DNA of 64,000 nt from Hydractinia symbiolongicarpus. Lineage: Eukaryota; Cnidaria; Hydrozoa; Anthoathecata; Hydractiniidae. The position numbers and the translations under genes are program-made. The notes beneath the pieces were generated by a model. The model ran no database searches. It was not told where the DNA came from and saw only the letters and a list, made by a program, of their open reading frames with translations. Location: NCBI RefSeq assembly GCF_029227915.1, contig NC_079887.1, positions 19,529,650 through 19,593,649 of the forward strand, given 5' to 3'. This document shows positions 48,701-58,600 of the stretch, piece after piece (position 1 is the first letter of the stretch; every line of letters starts with the position of its first letter).

Positions 48701-51400
48701 TCGGGGAAGAATCCACTGTATTTCTCTTTTAATCCATGCCACAGAGATACACACATCAAAAAGCATACAACACAGCAGTGTGAATTTTACAAATCTATTC
48801 AGAAGATCTTCTTATGGAAATTAAATCACTGAAAGTAGGAACAGTGATTTGTGGTGAATATGCAGGTATTGTTTCTTATGTAAATTTTAATGAGTGCGAC
48901 ATTTTGACTTACAAACTATGATAAACCATTGTGTTGACTATGGTTATATCGTCATAAAATAAAGTTCAAGTTCAAAAAGACCTAATCTGGGAAATCTTCT
49001 CCGGAAGAAACATACATTACGGTTAATGCGAACCAGATTTCCAATACCGATTCTTTTCATCATCTTGGTTTTATCCGGAAATAACAACCTTGACCCTAAT
49101 CAAGCGTAAATAAATGAAATGTGGGCTGCTGTCAATATCCTCACCAACTTTTGTCCATCACACTGTATAACTCAATCATTATTCCGAAGTTAACTTATGG
49201 AATGGAACTGTGTTCATTCTCCTCTAGATTTCAAAAGAAGTTGAAAGTTAAAGTTTAGCTCTAAATCTTGTTAACGTATCTCGCTTTAGCAGCAATGTTT
49301 TACATGAGGTGTTCCAGTTAGTATCTGTTAAACTTGTGAGCTAGAAGCACTTTTCATTCGTCTACTACAAAACTCGACAACAAAAAAAGAGAATTTTGGA
49401 ACAACTAAAAGAAGTTGTTCCAATGTTGTTCCTATGTATATGCACGGATGAGGGATTAAACATCATGGACATTGTAGTCACAAATGAAATGCCATTGATG
49501 AGAAAAATCATCGATATTGCAAACTTTAAATTGATTGACAAAGTTAAATTTATTATTGGGAATTGGTATGACTTCGTACAACGACGACGATTTTAAAGGC
49601 GCGTAATCACCCTTATCAAAAAAAATTAACATATACATTTTTTTTTGTTTGTTTCAAAGTTCAGACGGAGTTATAACTTTCCTGAAAATTTGAGGATATT
49701 AGAATTCGAAATAATGGTACTTTAATATCTTGAATTTATTGGGTTTTTTTTCCAGCTACCATATTTAACGATCTTGTTAATCTCTTATTCCCGTCTAATA
49801 AGCGGGCCGTCGCAAAATATATGTGTGAAACTGTAGATAAACAAACGGCCTTAACTTTAAATGAGCACTGAGATGGAGTTCGATAAAATCGCCATTATGG
49901 TAGGCCCCGTTCACGCTGTTCTTTTTTTTAGTTTGTTTTTTCTTTGTAAAACATGGCATCAAAAAATTTGTATCACTTTCTCTACTTAGGTTTAATTTTC
50001 TCTTTATTCTATTTGCCATTGTTTTTAAAGACCAGAGAAGAAACAAAACAAAACAGAATAAAATTTTCAGGATAATGTTTTCTCATTTATATACAATAAA
50101 ATAGGCACCTTAAAAAAATTTGGCAACAGGGTGATTACGCGCCTTTAATCCATTTTAGAAGCGAATATTTAAAATTTAATATTATTTTTTATTTTATTTT
50201 TATTTTCTCTTTTTATGCTATTTTGTATTTTATTTTCTTTGTTTATACCGTTATGAGTTGTAAAATGAAATACATATATACAGCACCTAATAGCCGGCCA
50301 GCTAAATATAAGCTGGAGACTTAGGTAAGCCATTAAAAAGTGACAGGTGATTTTTGTGCTGTGAACGGCAGTAGTCATCACACAAGCGTATTGTAATATA
50401 GGAAGCAGCATTCTAGTTGTAAGAATGGAAAAAAGTTCAAGTTTTCCAGCATGTAATTTTGCAAATCTATAATTTTTCATGCAGAATATACAGATGTTGA
50501 TGCATTGCTAGTTAACTAAGCTTTTTTCGAGGATATCAATTTTAGTTTCTCATACGAAAGCTTAAAAATTCAAATCCACCAATTAACACAAAATAAATTC
50601 TCAGAGCAAACCCCAAATTAAATCAACCAATATGCACACAAGGCCTGTGTGGTTACATCTTACCCTCTTAAATCGTACGATTATTAATTATATTTGTTCG
50701 GGTGAGTGGGGTCATCCGCACTTAACACAAACGATTCCCCGATAATGATTACAAGAGTAAAGTTCGATAGAAGTAATAAATCAAAAAGAGCGGGAAATTC
50801 GTTTGCGACCCAGCGTAATTTTTCCTGCCTTAACTATTAATAATAATAATTTTTCCCCGTGGTAAGAAAAGTTATGCTTGGTCTCCTGGCTATTGCATTG
50901 CAATTATGCTACAACAAATGATTTTTTTTAAATTTGCGTGTTGTTTTTAATAAGCTTATTTCAAAATTTACATATTTGCGAATCTTAATAAAACTTCTGA
51001 ATTCTGCTTCCTATGAGAATTCTTTTTCATATTTGAGAATATTATTTAGTTAAATTAACTCCATAATTTTTAGACCATCCACAACCAACGGCAGAATATC
51101 CAGCAGTACTATTTGAAAATTTTAACTACAATAACTGCACACCATCTGGGAGGTTTGTGCGTTTGCGTGCAAATGATTTCATTAAGTGGGTTGAGAACAT
51201 ACCACGCCCAGGTCGAGGACGAAGGTTAACATGGAGTTCCATGCTAATGATACCAGGACTTAACGTTACATTCAGAGCATGCTGTCCTAGTGGGAATGAC
51301 TTCACCAAGTCGGTCTCCAACTGGAAGAATACAGCGAATATGAATTTATCTGTATTTCATCATCCTGATCTGCAAGGAAACAATGGCATATGGTATCAAA
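36780..51400 (+). CDS. Secreted cnidarian-type protein gene, four exons seen, 3' end not found
   Basis: Exon 1, 36780-36839: MLALILCICFLLSVNTQELL, a signal peptide with probable cleavage after the VNTQ region, ending before GTAAGT, phase 0. Exon 2, 48274-48391 (TTTCATAG acceptor): DAYKPIQYDFDG..., with RVRR as a possible furin site; ends phase 1 before GTAAGA. Exon 3, 48803-48865 (CTATTCAG acceptor), 21 codons, phase 1 at both ends. Exon 4, 51074-51400 (TTTTTAG acceptor, GTAAGG donor), 109 codons, phase 1 at both ends, with paired Cys (RACCPSG) and several N-glycosylation sequons. Frames join without a stop. No known domain is recognised; an extracellular role is inferred from the signal peptide and Cys. 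The 11.4-kb first intron is full of mobile elements. Linking exon 1 to exon 2 is inference from phase and strand. Confidence 0.6.
37038..38118. mobile_element. 1.1-kb fold-back element in the first intron
   Basis: Inverted ends: GAAAAATGTGGAAGGTC at 37038 pairs with GACCTTCCACATTTTTC ending 38118, and GGTTCAGCTTCGTTGC (37092) with its reverse complement near 37995. The right end has about 60 extra bases between the two blocks, an indel. No transposase and no clear target duplication. Interior has three CTCTTCTG repeats (37603-37650). Confidence 0.6.
38538..38582. repeat. (GATA)n microsatellite, SINE tail
   Basis: About 45 bases of GATA repeats with one interruption (GATATAGATAAATAG). On the minus strand it directly follows the SINE at 38583-38915, so it is that element's simple-repeat tail. 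Confidence 0.8.
38583..38915 (-). mobile_element. tRNA-derived SINE
   Basis: Minus strand: the head begins GGCGCCATAGATTAGTGG, has a box A-like TAGTGGTTATAGC and a perfect box B, GGTTCGATTCC (RC of about 38858-38868). A 250-base body follows (CAGGGTTAACCC, GAGGGAAATTGGGGAGATGG), then a GATA/TATC tail. This is the layout of a pol III-transcribed SINE mobilised by a LINE. It joins the LINE relic at 38930-39754 within 15 bases, so it inserted into or next to the RT just after the GVPQGSILGPL motif. Confidence 0.75.
38930..39754 (-). pseudogene. Non-LTR retrotransposon RT fragment, truncated by SINE
   Basis: Minus-strand pieces in order: ESLEIKLITT.. and LRPTNNIEVENLIKKLNDTKATG (RT start); FPNYLKIAKVIPVFKKGD; the ALMSITEL region; a damaged motif A; LNGYQSNNYLLKHGVPQGSI and LGPL. 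Several frame changes and the loss of motif A's AFD show it is dead. The ADD box is missing because the sequence stops at the SINE. CR1/L2-like by motif style. Confidence 0.75.
39755..41160. other. Intron stretch without a recognisable gene
   Basis: AT-rich. ORFs at 39753-40016, 39925-40206 and others overlap on both strands and show no motif. Position 40955-41160 may already belong to the DIRS relic that follows, but nothing confirms it. Confidence 0.35.
41161..41880 (+). pseudogene. DIRS-like retroelement, 5' (gag-like) part
   Basis: Plus-strand coding remains in changing frames: LGALIRTGSTSLVFRQAFLQ near 41230 and a C-x2-C piece near 41745 that leads toward the Cys/His-rich segment resuming after the insertion at 44573. 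Interrupted at TGCCTCTCA (41872-41880) by a 2.7-kb element. Assignment rests on the RT part downstream. Confidence 0.5.
41881..44563. mobile_element. 2.7-kb DNA element with 70-bp hairpin TIRs and 9-bp TSD
   Basis: TIRs 41881-41950 and 44494-44563 are inverted repeats of 70 bp with two mismatches, starting CAACCTCGATCCCAGGGCC. Direct repeats TGCCTCTCA at 41872-41880 and 44564-44572 are identical, so the ends are exact. Each TIR is itself nearly palindromic (CCAGGGCCT with AGGCCCTGG, inner GCGTTT with AAACGC). The interior has no transposase; ORF 42844-43086 has no motif. The 53-bp element at 11169 shares the terminal 17 bp and the 9-bp duplication. MULE-like by duplication length only. Confidence 0.85.
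44573..45530 (+). pseudogene. DIRS-like retroelement, zinc-finger end and reverse transcriptase
   Basis: After the insertion the coding remains continue: a Cys/His-rich segment (CRCFNSTGHCTNGQCF, near 44625-44672), then RT: YCSPLGAVPKKDGSFRLIL, FSVKYSRFDGAAKLV, VIKIDIKYTF (motif A region), LPFGSR-like remains near 45295, and HYIDDFLGCG (motif C, YIDD) at 45385. Several stops and at least two frame changes. The VPKKDGSFRLI and YIDDFL style is that of DIRS elements, which use tyrosine recombinases; no recombinase or inverted terminal repeats are seen. It ends about 45530. Confidence 0.75.
45531..47369. other. Intron stretch without a recognisable gene
   Basis: AT-rich, no ORF of note, no motif. 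May contain DIRS 3' remains that are too decayed to read. Confidence 0.4.
47370..47500 (+). repeat. 131-bp direct repeat, copy 1
   Basis: Nearly identical to 48016-48146 (one change noted, CACTATTATG versus CACTTTTATG). Copies are 646 bases apart start to start. Ends are not TG...CA, so an LTR is unlikely; a local duplication or the terminal direct repeats of an unknown element are possible. Confidence 0.85.
48016..48146 (+). repeat. 131-bp direct repeat, copy 2
   Basis: Pairs with 47370-47500. Lies 130 bases upstream of exon 2 of the secreted-protein gene. Confidence 0.85.
48960..49590 (+). pseudogene. Probable highly decayed LINE fragment
   Basis: Readable pieces in shifting frames (TYGMELCSFSSRFQKKL near 49192, VLHEVFQLVSVKL near 49300, KTRQQKKRILEQLKE near 49370) resemble the C-terminal region of a non-LTR RT. 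No catalytic motif survives. Lies in intron 3 of the secreted-protein gene, next to the TTAA-flanked element. Confidence 0.3.
49597..50144. mobile_element. 548-bp TTAA-flanked MITE (piggyBac-type duplication)
   Basis: TTAA at 49593-49596 and 50145-50148. Ends are inverted: AGGCGCGTAATCACCCT at 49597 and AGGGTGATTACGCGCCT ending 50144, 17 bp perfect. TTAA duplications are the mark of piggyBac transposition, although the AGG start is not the usual CCC/CCT. No transposase. Inserted in intron 3. Confidence 0.75.
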
Positions 51401-52236
51401 GTAAGGCTGTTTCTTCTTAAATTTTTATAGCATGGTGATATATCCGGAGGGATGGCAGACTAAGACTAGTTCAATGGTCTGCGGAAAAATCCATTTGAGT
51501 GCACAATTACGGAGATACATTTTAATGACGTCATAAATGTCCCATTAACACACTAAAACTTCCATTGTGCGGAGCTTGCAACACTGATTAATATTATGCA
51601 TCAGTCCTGTGTTTTTGAAAAACGGTTAAGGAGATATTGGGATTTAAAGGTTTTGTAATGACGTTACCTAACCCGCCAATTCAGAAACGGGTGGGCTGAC
51701 CCTTTAGCATCTCCCAGAAGTATGTAGACTTTAGTTCCATCCTTTCCCGTAACAAAAAGTACTAACGTAAAAAAGAAACGAAAGGTGAATATATTTTGTT
51801 ATTTCCTTCTAGAAGTTTGCTTATCCTGCACTATTGTATGCAAAAAATAGTGTGCCAAAAAATTTACATGTTATGTTGAAGTGCTAGCTCTTATTTAGTA
51901 GATACGAATGGTCGATCCTTGAGCAAAAAGCAGCTGATTCTAACTCACTTTGTTTCTAGTGCACTTTGGATCAAATTATCCAAGGCGCGCTAAAAACAAA
52001 GTGAGTTAGAATTCAGCTGCTTTTTGTGCCCGGATCAACCATTCCTATCTACTTGTTCTGATTCAAGTGGGGGACAGGGATGATAATTATATTTTTATAA
52101 CAATATTTGCGCCAGAGTTGAAAAAATTATAAGCTGAAGAAATGGATTCAACTTATATCAATGTACCACAAAAACTAAACGCAACAAAGGCTGTAATAAA
52201 CGTCAAAACAATGACAACAAATGTTTAAGTACGCAA
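51401..52236. other. Intergenic or intron stretch
   Basis: Apart from the MITE at 51897-52053 nothing is recognised. Further exons of the secreted-protein gene could lie here or past the virus-like element, but none was found. Confidence 0.35.
51897..52053. mobile_element. 157-bp fold-back MITE
   Basis: Two arms of about 65 bases, AGTAGATACGAATGG... and its inverted partner ending ...CCATTCCTATCTACT, share GCAAAAAGCAGCTGA and CTAACTCACTTTGTTT blocks with a few mismatches and a 1-base indel. The loop is about 30 bases (TGCACTTTGGATCAAATTAT). No clear target duplication. Confidence 0.7.
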
Positions 52237-52330
52237 TTACTCATCCACAACCCAAGGACCCACACAGACCATCAAAATACAAGGAAACATTAAAAATTTA
52301 AACTTTGACGGCATACCGATCCCCGTTATA

Positions 52331-52910
52331 TTAAAGGACATACCAAAATTCAAAAAACATAAAGACATGAAAGTAAACGTATTTGGACAAAATACAACCG
52401 TCACAAAATTTATTAAATGAACCAACCGGATACTCCAACCTAATGTACAAACACGAGTGCTTACTCTCTTTCAATCTCCTAATAATACCTCTCCAATCTT
52501 CAATTACACCAGTCTCCTCGTCAATCATTTTACCATCGGAATATTGGTGGGAATTAAAATAAAAAAGCATCTGTTTACGTCGAATATTTTTGGCATCGCT
52601 AAATAAATCTGGGCCAACAACCACAAAGAATGCAACCTATGTCTACCACTAATACTCAAATCCAAAAACGGTTGTCTCCTCTTATACAACATTTCATCAG
52701 CAATAATGTCATCCACAATAAACAGAACCTTGCAATTCTCTACTAAAAAACCCAATAACTTCCACTAAAAATACACAATCATCAGTCTACAAACACTTCC
52801 TTTCCAAAAAGTCTTATTCCACCTAAACTCACCGCACAACAAACCAATTTAGTATTTCCACAACCCGTTGGTCCCACAAATAACGCCGTAGAAGGATCTT
52901 TTTACAAACA
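52331..52910 (-). pseudogene. Packaging-type ATPase of a virus-like element, broken
   Basis: Minus strand, several frames. Near 52850-52890 a Walker A-like P-loop reads GPTGCGNT, with Asn where the catalytic Lys normally sits. Then LFIVDDIIADEML (Walker B-like acidic pair) and ISGRHRLHSLWLLAQ, the typical sensor-type block of FtsK/HerA-related viral packaging ATPases, at 52525-52755; the C-terminal part is at 52331-52624. Such ATPases fill capsids with DNA in adintovirus/Polinton-like elements. Stops and frame changes separate the pieces, so it is an inactive relic. First readable gene at the left edge of the virus-like block. Confidence 0.65.
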
Positions 52911-52912
52911 TT

Positions 52913-53217
52913 TTAATACAACAGATTTAAGAATTTTTCAGCCTTAATATTAATCTGTGCATCAATATACAAAAACATATATGCATTCATCTTTCCCTTA
53001 CCCTCCACTGTCCTCTCTATTTGCAAAGTAAGACACTCTGAAGCATTCTCCACCCTTCTACAGCTTTCATGAAGCTTAACATTCTCAGTAGTTCGAAAAC
53101 CAATCCACAACGCAAACGCACTCGTATAATAACCACCCATGAGAATTCCTCCCAACAACATTTCTTCTGCACATTTCCATACTCCTGCAATCGACCACTA
53201 GCAAAATGTTTCTTCAC
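52913..53217 (-). pseudogene. Unrecognised ORF remains of the virus-like element
   Basis: Two overlapping minus-strand ORFs (52913-53161, 53017-53217) precede the ATPase. No motif is recognised. Composition (C/A-rich plus strand) matches the rest of the block. Confidence 0.3.
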
Positions 53218-53887
53218 CTCTTCTCACTGATGATAACTCTTAAGATCCAAACTAAACAATTGATTCAGATGACCCTTCACGGTCACGCTCACCTTACTAA
53301 TTTTAGGATTTAAAACTTTTCACCATCTCTACCATACCCATTGCATCTTCAAACAAAATGAATATACCCTTCAACGATCTAGAGGGTGTATTAAAACAAA
53401 AATTATAAACAGTATTAACCTTATCAACAACCACTTCTTGTGTATCAAAACCCTATCGTACAATATTGCGGTATCGGTAAATTATCTAGCTCGTAGAGAC
53501 TATATATTGATAAGGAGCTAAGGTGTCTGTCCCACAATGGGATTTTTCACTAATTTTGATTTTACCGGAAAGTCGCGAATAATTTTTTTCATTTCGAGGC
53601 TTAATATGTGTTTCCTAAAAAATAAAGAAAAAAATGAGAAAAAAAAAAAGAGAAGAAAAAAATTGTTGTCATTTTTAACTACCCGGCCACTGCGGCAATC
53701 ATTGAAAGTGTTTATTTTTTAATCATATTAACAAATTTCCAACGTTTTGGCACTAAAAGTTGCGTGTATATTGGGTGGTTGTTGCTTTTTCTATAGCTTA
53801 GACTGTTAAGGGGAAAAAATTTGGGTTTAACAGTAGCACGCGCTAGTCAAAGGAATCTCGCAGCCTAGACCCGTGATCAAACCCAAC

Positions 53888-54142
53888 TTAACTACACTTA
53901 ACTTTTTTCGATGCGCAAAGAAATGGTTCGTCTAATTGTGAATAGTGAAGAGTAAAAAAATTCTGTCCAGCTGCATTTATAGAAAGCTCTGTATAAAAAT
54001 ATGGAGAAAAAAATGTAGCGTTATCGATAGGGTAGTCCTTGCTAATTTTTTTTCTAAGACGGTCTATAATACAAACATTTAAACAATAAATACACGACCA
54101 TCCCAACCTCTTATACAAAATATTCTTAGGTTCCACATTCAC
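53888..54142 (-). CDS. Unknown small ORF of the virus-like element
   Basis: 84 residues, starting MNVEPKNILYKRLGW and including PYFYTELSINAAGQNFFTLH. Not recognised; position between ATPase and coiled-coil ORFs suggests a virion-type protein remnant, which is inference. Confidence 0.3.
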   Translation of the reverse strand: MNVEPKNILYKRLGWSCIYCLNVCIIDRLRKKISKDYPIDNATFFSPYFYTELSINAAGQNFFTLHYSQLDEPFLCASKKVKCS

Positions 54143-54299
54143 AACGCTTTCATACCGAATCTCTTCTCCACCTACATGTCAAGTATATAAATTCATACAC
54201 CACATACTAAATTATCACAACTATTCAACTCTACAATCTGATTGACAACGACCTAAGACCATCAAACGTATCAAATTTTACATTCATTTTCCTCAAAGG

Positions 54300-54341
<42 letters not shown>

Positions 54342-54492
54342 CGGGAAGTTTAAAGCGTCCTTGGGGATTCCATCGTAACGGCTAGCTCTATCTCTCTCCG
54401 ACTTTAACTATGTTAAATTAGCGCTAGAGATGCGTATAGCATCTTTGAGTACAAATCGAATGCGCTACCACTACATCATCTCCGCATATTTA
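54300..54492 (-). mobile_element. SINE-like insertion with (ACTT)n tail
   Basis: On the minus strand a head with box A-like TAGTGGTAGCGCATTC (near 54465) is followed by about 110 bases and a (ACTT)n tail (plus strand AAGT at 54300-54341, about 10 units). No clear box B. Inserted within the virus-like block. Confidence 0.5.
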
Positions 54493-54543
54493 GGTATAAC
54501 AACATCATCATCAATAATAACCTTCCCTCTTTGCCTATCAAAA

Positions 54544-54780
54544 TTAATCCCCCAACAAGTTCTGTAAGATCACTAATCGTATAAAATTCTGCCTTCGTGA
54601 TCCTCCTTCAGACGAAACCCTCTCTTTCACAAAAACATTAACACGAAAAAATAAAACAAATAAATCAAAGTCTTTAATCATCAATCCTTTCAGCCCTCTC
54701 CTGATTAAATTTTTCCCTGGCATCTGTAAGTCTCTCCAAAGCCTTATCAGGTCCAACTCTCTCCTTGTTACTACCACCAA
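54544..54780 (-). CDS. Unknown small ORF of the virus-like element
   Basis: 78 residues, basic, no recognised motif. Other frames here are also partly open, so this may be a frame-shifted remnant. Confidence 0.25.
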   Translation of the reverse strand: MVVVTRRELDLIRLWRDLQMPGKNLIRRGLKGLMIKDFDLFVLFFRVNVFVKERVSSEGGSRRQNFIRLVILQNLLGD

Positions 54781-55600
54781 GCAATCACACCACCACCACT
54801 AAAAGCAACAGCATTAACCACAGCAGAACTATCAATCATCGCTATTCCACTCAGCACAAACAAAAAAAATCCAATTCCTCCACCGACCAACAAAAACAAC
54901 ACCGTCTTCTCCTCTTCATGCTATTCACCAATATTCAAAGTTCTGCTTACCTTGGGAACGTGATGACTACTAACAAAATCAACATTATGACAGGAATATC
55001 ATGATTCATCTTTGAGACGTGATTGTTAGACACATGATTACTATTAACCTCAATATTAGTCTTTCCAATCCTCATAGTAACCCCCGCAAGTTTAATACTA
55101 TAAATATAACCCTCAACAACACCAAGCCTGACCAACATATCCGACAACAAAATATTGACTCCAGAAGCCAAAGGAAAATCAACTTTATTCCTGGCATATT
55201 CAACAAACTCTCATATCTCCAAATATCACCATCAACATCAACGGCCTTCATAACAATAACCCCATATTTTTAACGATATTTCTTTCTGGAATCAGGATGA
55301 TAAATACTCCTCTTTGCACCAACCTGACTAACGATCAATAAATAACAATATTCCCTCACACTTTCAGAAATCAAAGGTCAAGCTTCCTCGTCAAACCCTA
55401 CTTATATCAATTATACACTTCGAATACATATAATTATCCAACCAATCACCCTGGTCATTCTTATCCTAATACATAAACGACCTCTCAGGGCCTATATTCA
55501 CGTTTCTATCAGCACCACGTTCATCACAAACAATTTTATAACCCTCACCCGACCAAACATTATAATATTGAGAAAATATACTCTAACCAGGTAACTTTAC

Positions 55601-55840
55601 CTAAAGAGCGTATAATATCATCCTGACACGATAATAAATATGAAACCTATGTAGAGATTTTAACATCCCAGATCCCAGATCCCAAATAGCAAACCCAAGG
55701 TGAACAGACCAATGACCGAAGTACTTTTCACTACCCCACAACCTCCAATCCTTCTTATTTTTAATAAGTACGTATACTACTGGAAATATAATGCGTAAAC
55801 ACATTGGGAACTCAATATCAAAGAAGTCCTTCAACGTCAC
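55601..55840 (-). CDS. Unknown small ORF of the virus-like element
   Basis: 79 residues; includes KKDWRLWGSEKYFGHWSVH and a Tyr/Arg-rich end (HRFHIYYRVRMILY). Trp/aromatic-rich, no family recognised. Part of the minus-strand series from 56994 to 52331. Confidence 0.3.
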   Translation of the reverse strand: MTLKDFFDIEFPMCLRIIFPVVYVLIKNKKDWRLWGSEKYFGHWSVHLGFAIWDLGSGMLKSLHRFHIYYRVRMILYAL

Positions 55841-55959
55841 ATACTTCCTATGTTTATGTAAGTCTCTTACCCTTAACAGATAACCACCAATTCTATAATC
55901 CCTTTCTTTTCAAATCAGACAACTCACACTGGATACTTATAAAAATTCATTTCCTTGTA

Positions 55960-56426
55960 AAATATAATATAGTTATTCCTCCTACATCAGCAACAAATTT
56001 CACAGTCTTCGTAGCAACAGTATTACCACCACCACCACCACCGCTACTATCACCACCCACAGCCAACACAATAGTACTAATTGTTATACCGATAACTCTA
56101 AGTATAGAGGCCATGGTAATCCCCTGCTACCTAAACAATGTCTTTACCCTTTCCCTTAACGACACATCAGTGTTCATCAACTGCCTAAACGATTTCTTTA
56201 TCTTCGCAACCTCACTAAACAGCTTACCCTTTAAAATCGAAATTTCCTCCTCATGCACACCCAAATCATCCTTTAACTTCACAATCCTATTCTCAACCCT
56301 CTTCCTCAACTCCATATAATCATCACTCAACTCATCACCCTCCCCGGCAATCAAATCTTTTGACTTCTCATACTCCAAATACGAATGATCTTTTGCCATA
56401 ACATATTTCGCTGTATCAGTCTTCAA
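55960..56426 (-). pseudogene. Coiled-coil and glycine-rich membrane-type ORF remains
   Basis: 56426-56127 encodes a charged heptad region (DDYMELRKRVENRIVKLKDD, EEEISILKGKLFSEVAK). After one stop the same frame goes on as MASILRVIGITISTIVLAVG followed by a Gly/Ser run, a hydrophobic segment that could span a membrane. Two adjacent genes or one broken gene. The arrangement resembles structural genes of virus-like elements but no family is named. Confidence 0.4.
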
Positions 56427-56682
56427 TGACGAGACCTAATAACTTCCACAATTACTTCCTAAACTCGAGCGTCCGTCCATCCACATCAATATTTTTCGCA
56501 GTTTCAACCTCTCCAACAACCTTATCCACCTCCCTAACCAAATCCCTAACTCCTCTATATCACCAGCATCCGTTATCTAATCCACTATCTCCTCCATCTT
56601 AATTTCTTCTAAAGAAATTTACCTAGATTTAAAACCCTTATCAATAGTATCCGGTTGAAAGCCAAGAGTTTCTAGTCACCTC

Positions 56683-56994
56683 TTACCCAATACCTTTAAA
56701 AATCTTTTCGTAGCCTGCAAAGTTCCACCTTAATTTTGTCAATTCTACAACATCACCAAGCTCATAAAACAACTTCCCTTCTTTCTTAAAATTATCATAA
56801 CGTTTACCAATCGGAACGGATGAATAATCCAACCAACTTATCCTCAATCCCTTTATAAGCACCTTAGTTCTCTCCACTCTTGACAGTTGCGACATACTTT
56901 CATCATTATCAGTCTCCTCAGTATCAATCTGATCAGTAAATGAAGTTTCCTGCTCGGCTGTATCATCTTGCATGTCTATAGGTTCAGCCATCAC
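56683..56994 (-). CDS. Acidic N-terminal ORF of the virus-like element
   Basis: 103 residues. The first 40 are very acidic (MMAEPIDMQDDTAEQETSFTDQIDTEETDND...), then a basic-aromatic part (RISWLDYSSVPIGKRYDNFKKEG, ELTKLRWNF). First gene of the minus-strand series, divergent from the plus-strand genes that start at 57081 with about 90 bases between, a likely bidirectional promoter region. Family not named. Confidence 0.4.
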   Translation of the reverse strand: MMAEPIDMQDDTAEQETSFTDQIDTEETDNDESMSQLSRVERTKVLIKGLRISWLDYSSVPIGKRYDNFKKEGKLFYELGDVVELTKLRWNFAGYEKIFKGIG

Positions 56995-57080
56995 TTTTTC
57001 CTAACAAATAAAAATGGAAGTCAAAGATATCTATCCCAAAATTCCCAAATATTTCAAAAAGGGCGACAAAGGAGAAGCCT

Positions 57081-57540
57081 GTGGATAAGTATAAAAAACA
57101 TTGCAAGAGGTCGTCCGTAGAGTGTAATTATGTTAGTGTGACTGAATGTGCGAGTACTTTGTTAGGTGTAGGTGCATTAGCATCAGCACCCACAATTATT
57201 GTCTTAACAGGATCTCTTGCATTGGAATCTGTGTCCTCAGCCATCGGCCTATCAATCCTACCAACATCAAAATTCATCAAAACATGTCGGAAAAAAGATA
57301 AACAAATACTCAAGCATGATCGATAAACTGAACTTATCCATAGTAAAGATCGAGAATTTAATGTCACAGGGTCTAGATGACGGATAGTTTGTTAGTGATG
57401 AGTTTAAGAAGATAAGGGATAAGTATATTGCGATTTCTAGGGAAATCAGTAAGGTGAGTATTAAGTCAAAAAGCGATCAAATGAGGCTGACATTTGAAAA
57501 AATGCAGGGCCTCAAGTCAAAGCTATACTCTGCAGCATGA
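57081..57540 (+). pseudogene. Small membrane-type protein of the virus-like element
   Basis: 81-residue ORF (57081-57326): a basic N-terminus, CNYVSVTECASTLLGVGALA, then SAPTIIVLTGSLALES and SSAIGLSIL, two hydrophobic Gly/Ala/Ser-rich segments, and a Lys-rich end. In another frame 57319-57539 continues as a helical segment (LSIVKIENLMSQGLDDG, then DEFKKIRDKYIAISREISK) with one stop. Together they look like one protein broken by a frameshift. The pattern is familiar from cnidarian virus-like elements, but I cannot name it. Confidence 0.45.
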
Positions 57541-57714
57541 TTTTTATAAGTTGTTTTTATATAAATGGATATGAAGTTGAAGATGATTTATTATGGCGAT
57601 GGTGGGTATTAAAAGGGTTTGAAACAACCAACAGTTCAAACTTACCTATCCCGATCAAAGTACGTAACAAGACCAAATTCATCATATGACTTATTCCTAA
57701 AACCCTGATTTAAT

Positions 57715-58250
57715 AATGGTCGATGAGGGAAGGGAATTTTACGGTGACGTTAAAAACTATTCAAGAATCATTCCACATCCATCCAAAAAGGTGATCCAAA
57801 ACAACATAGAAGTCAGGGTATTGTTGAAAGGCTTGATAGGACGTTAGCGGAGAGATTATTTAGTCATCAGTATAGGACCGAGATGGAAAATGGTTGGATG
57901 TGAAATGTTAAGTGAGTTACTAGGTTGCAGGGCGTGGTTCGTGGTTTAATGAGGATAAGACTAGACTTATTGAAATGAGACCTGTTGATGCGCTTAAGTT
58001 GGATAGTATTTATCAGGGTTTTTTCATTGCCATGGAGTCATGGTGAGGTGTTGTTGGACGTGGGTACCTCTGTGAAATATTTTTGGAGGGTGGTAGGAGA
58101 AGGGCGACGGATCCAAATTGGTCGGTGGATGTGTAAAAAATTGAGAAAAGGTGTGTTAGTGTCAATCAACCGACGTTGCATTATTTGGATGGCAGGGAGG
58201 AGGTATTTCGTTAGGAAGAAATTGTTGGTCGTTTAGTTTTACCTAGCTCT
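57715..58250 (+). pseudogene. Integrase (rve-type) C-terminal part of the virus-like element
   Basis: Pieces on the plus strand: DEGREFYGDV near 57722 (around the second catalytic Asp), GIVERLDRTLAERLF near 57815 (around the catalytic Glu), LIEMRPVDALKL near 57968, RRRATDPNWSVDV near 58098 and VNQPTLHYLDGREEVFR near 58160, the C-terminal SH3-like region. This order is that of retroviral-type integrases found in Polinton-like elements. Frame changes and stops (e.g. 57900, 58043, 58134, 58213) show decay. The N-terminal zinc-binding and first-Asp regions are not seen upstream. Confidence 0.65.
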
Positions 58251-58600
58251 CAACCAGACTATCTTTTGTTGTGTTTTTGATTTAATTTTGTTGTGCAGGA
58301 AATTGTGTAGGTTGTTGTTTTTTGTTGTGGGGCCTCTCAAATGGTATAAACAGTATCACGCTGACCCTCTCAAACATCAAAATATACACAAATAGTCAGG
58401 GGTATGAGGGTAAGAGACAACTAACTTTTACTTGTAAAAGTGGTCTCGTACCCTCATATCCCTAATTACTGTTGTGTAGGTTGTTGTTTTTTGTTGCATT
58501 TTTATTGTGATTTGTTGGTAGCTAGTTGGTTAGGTAGTTGTGATTTTGCTGTACAGTAATTGATTAGCTGGTTCCTAAATGATTGAGTATATAAATTTGT

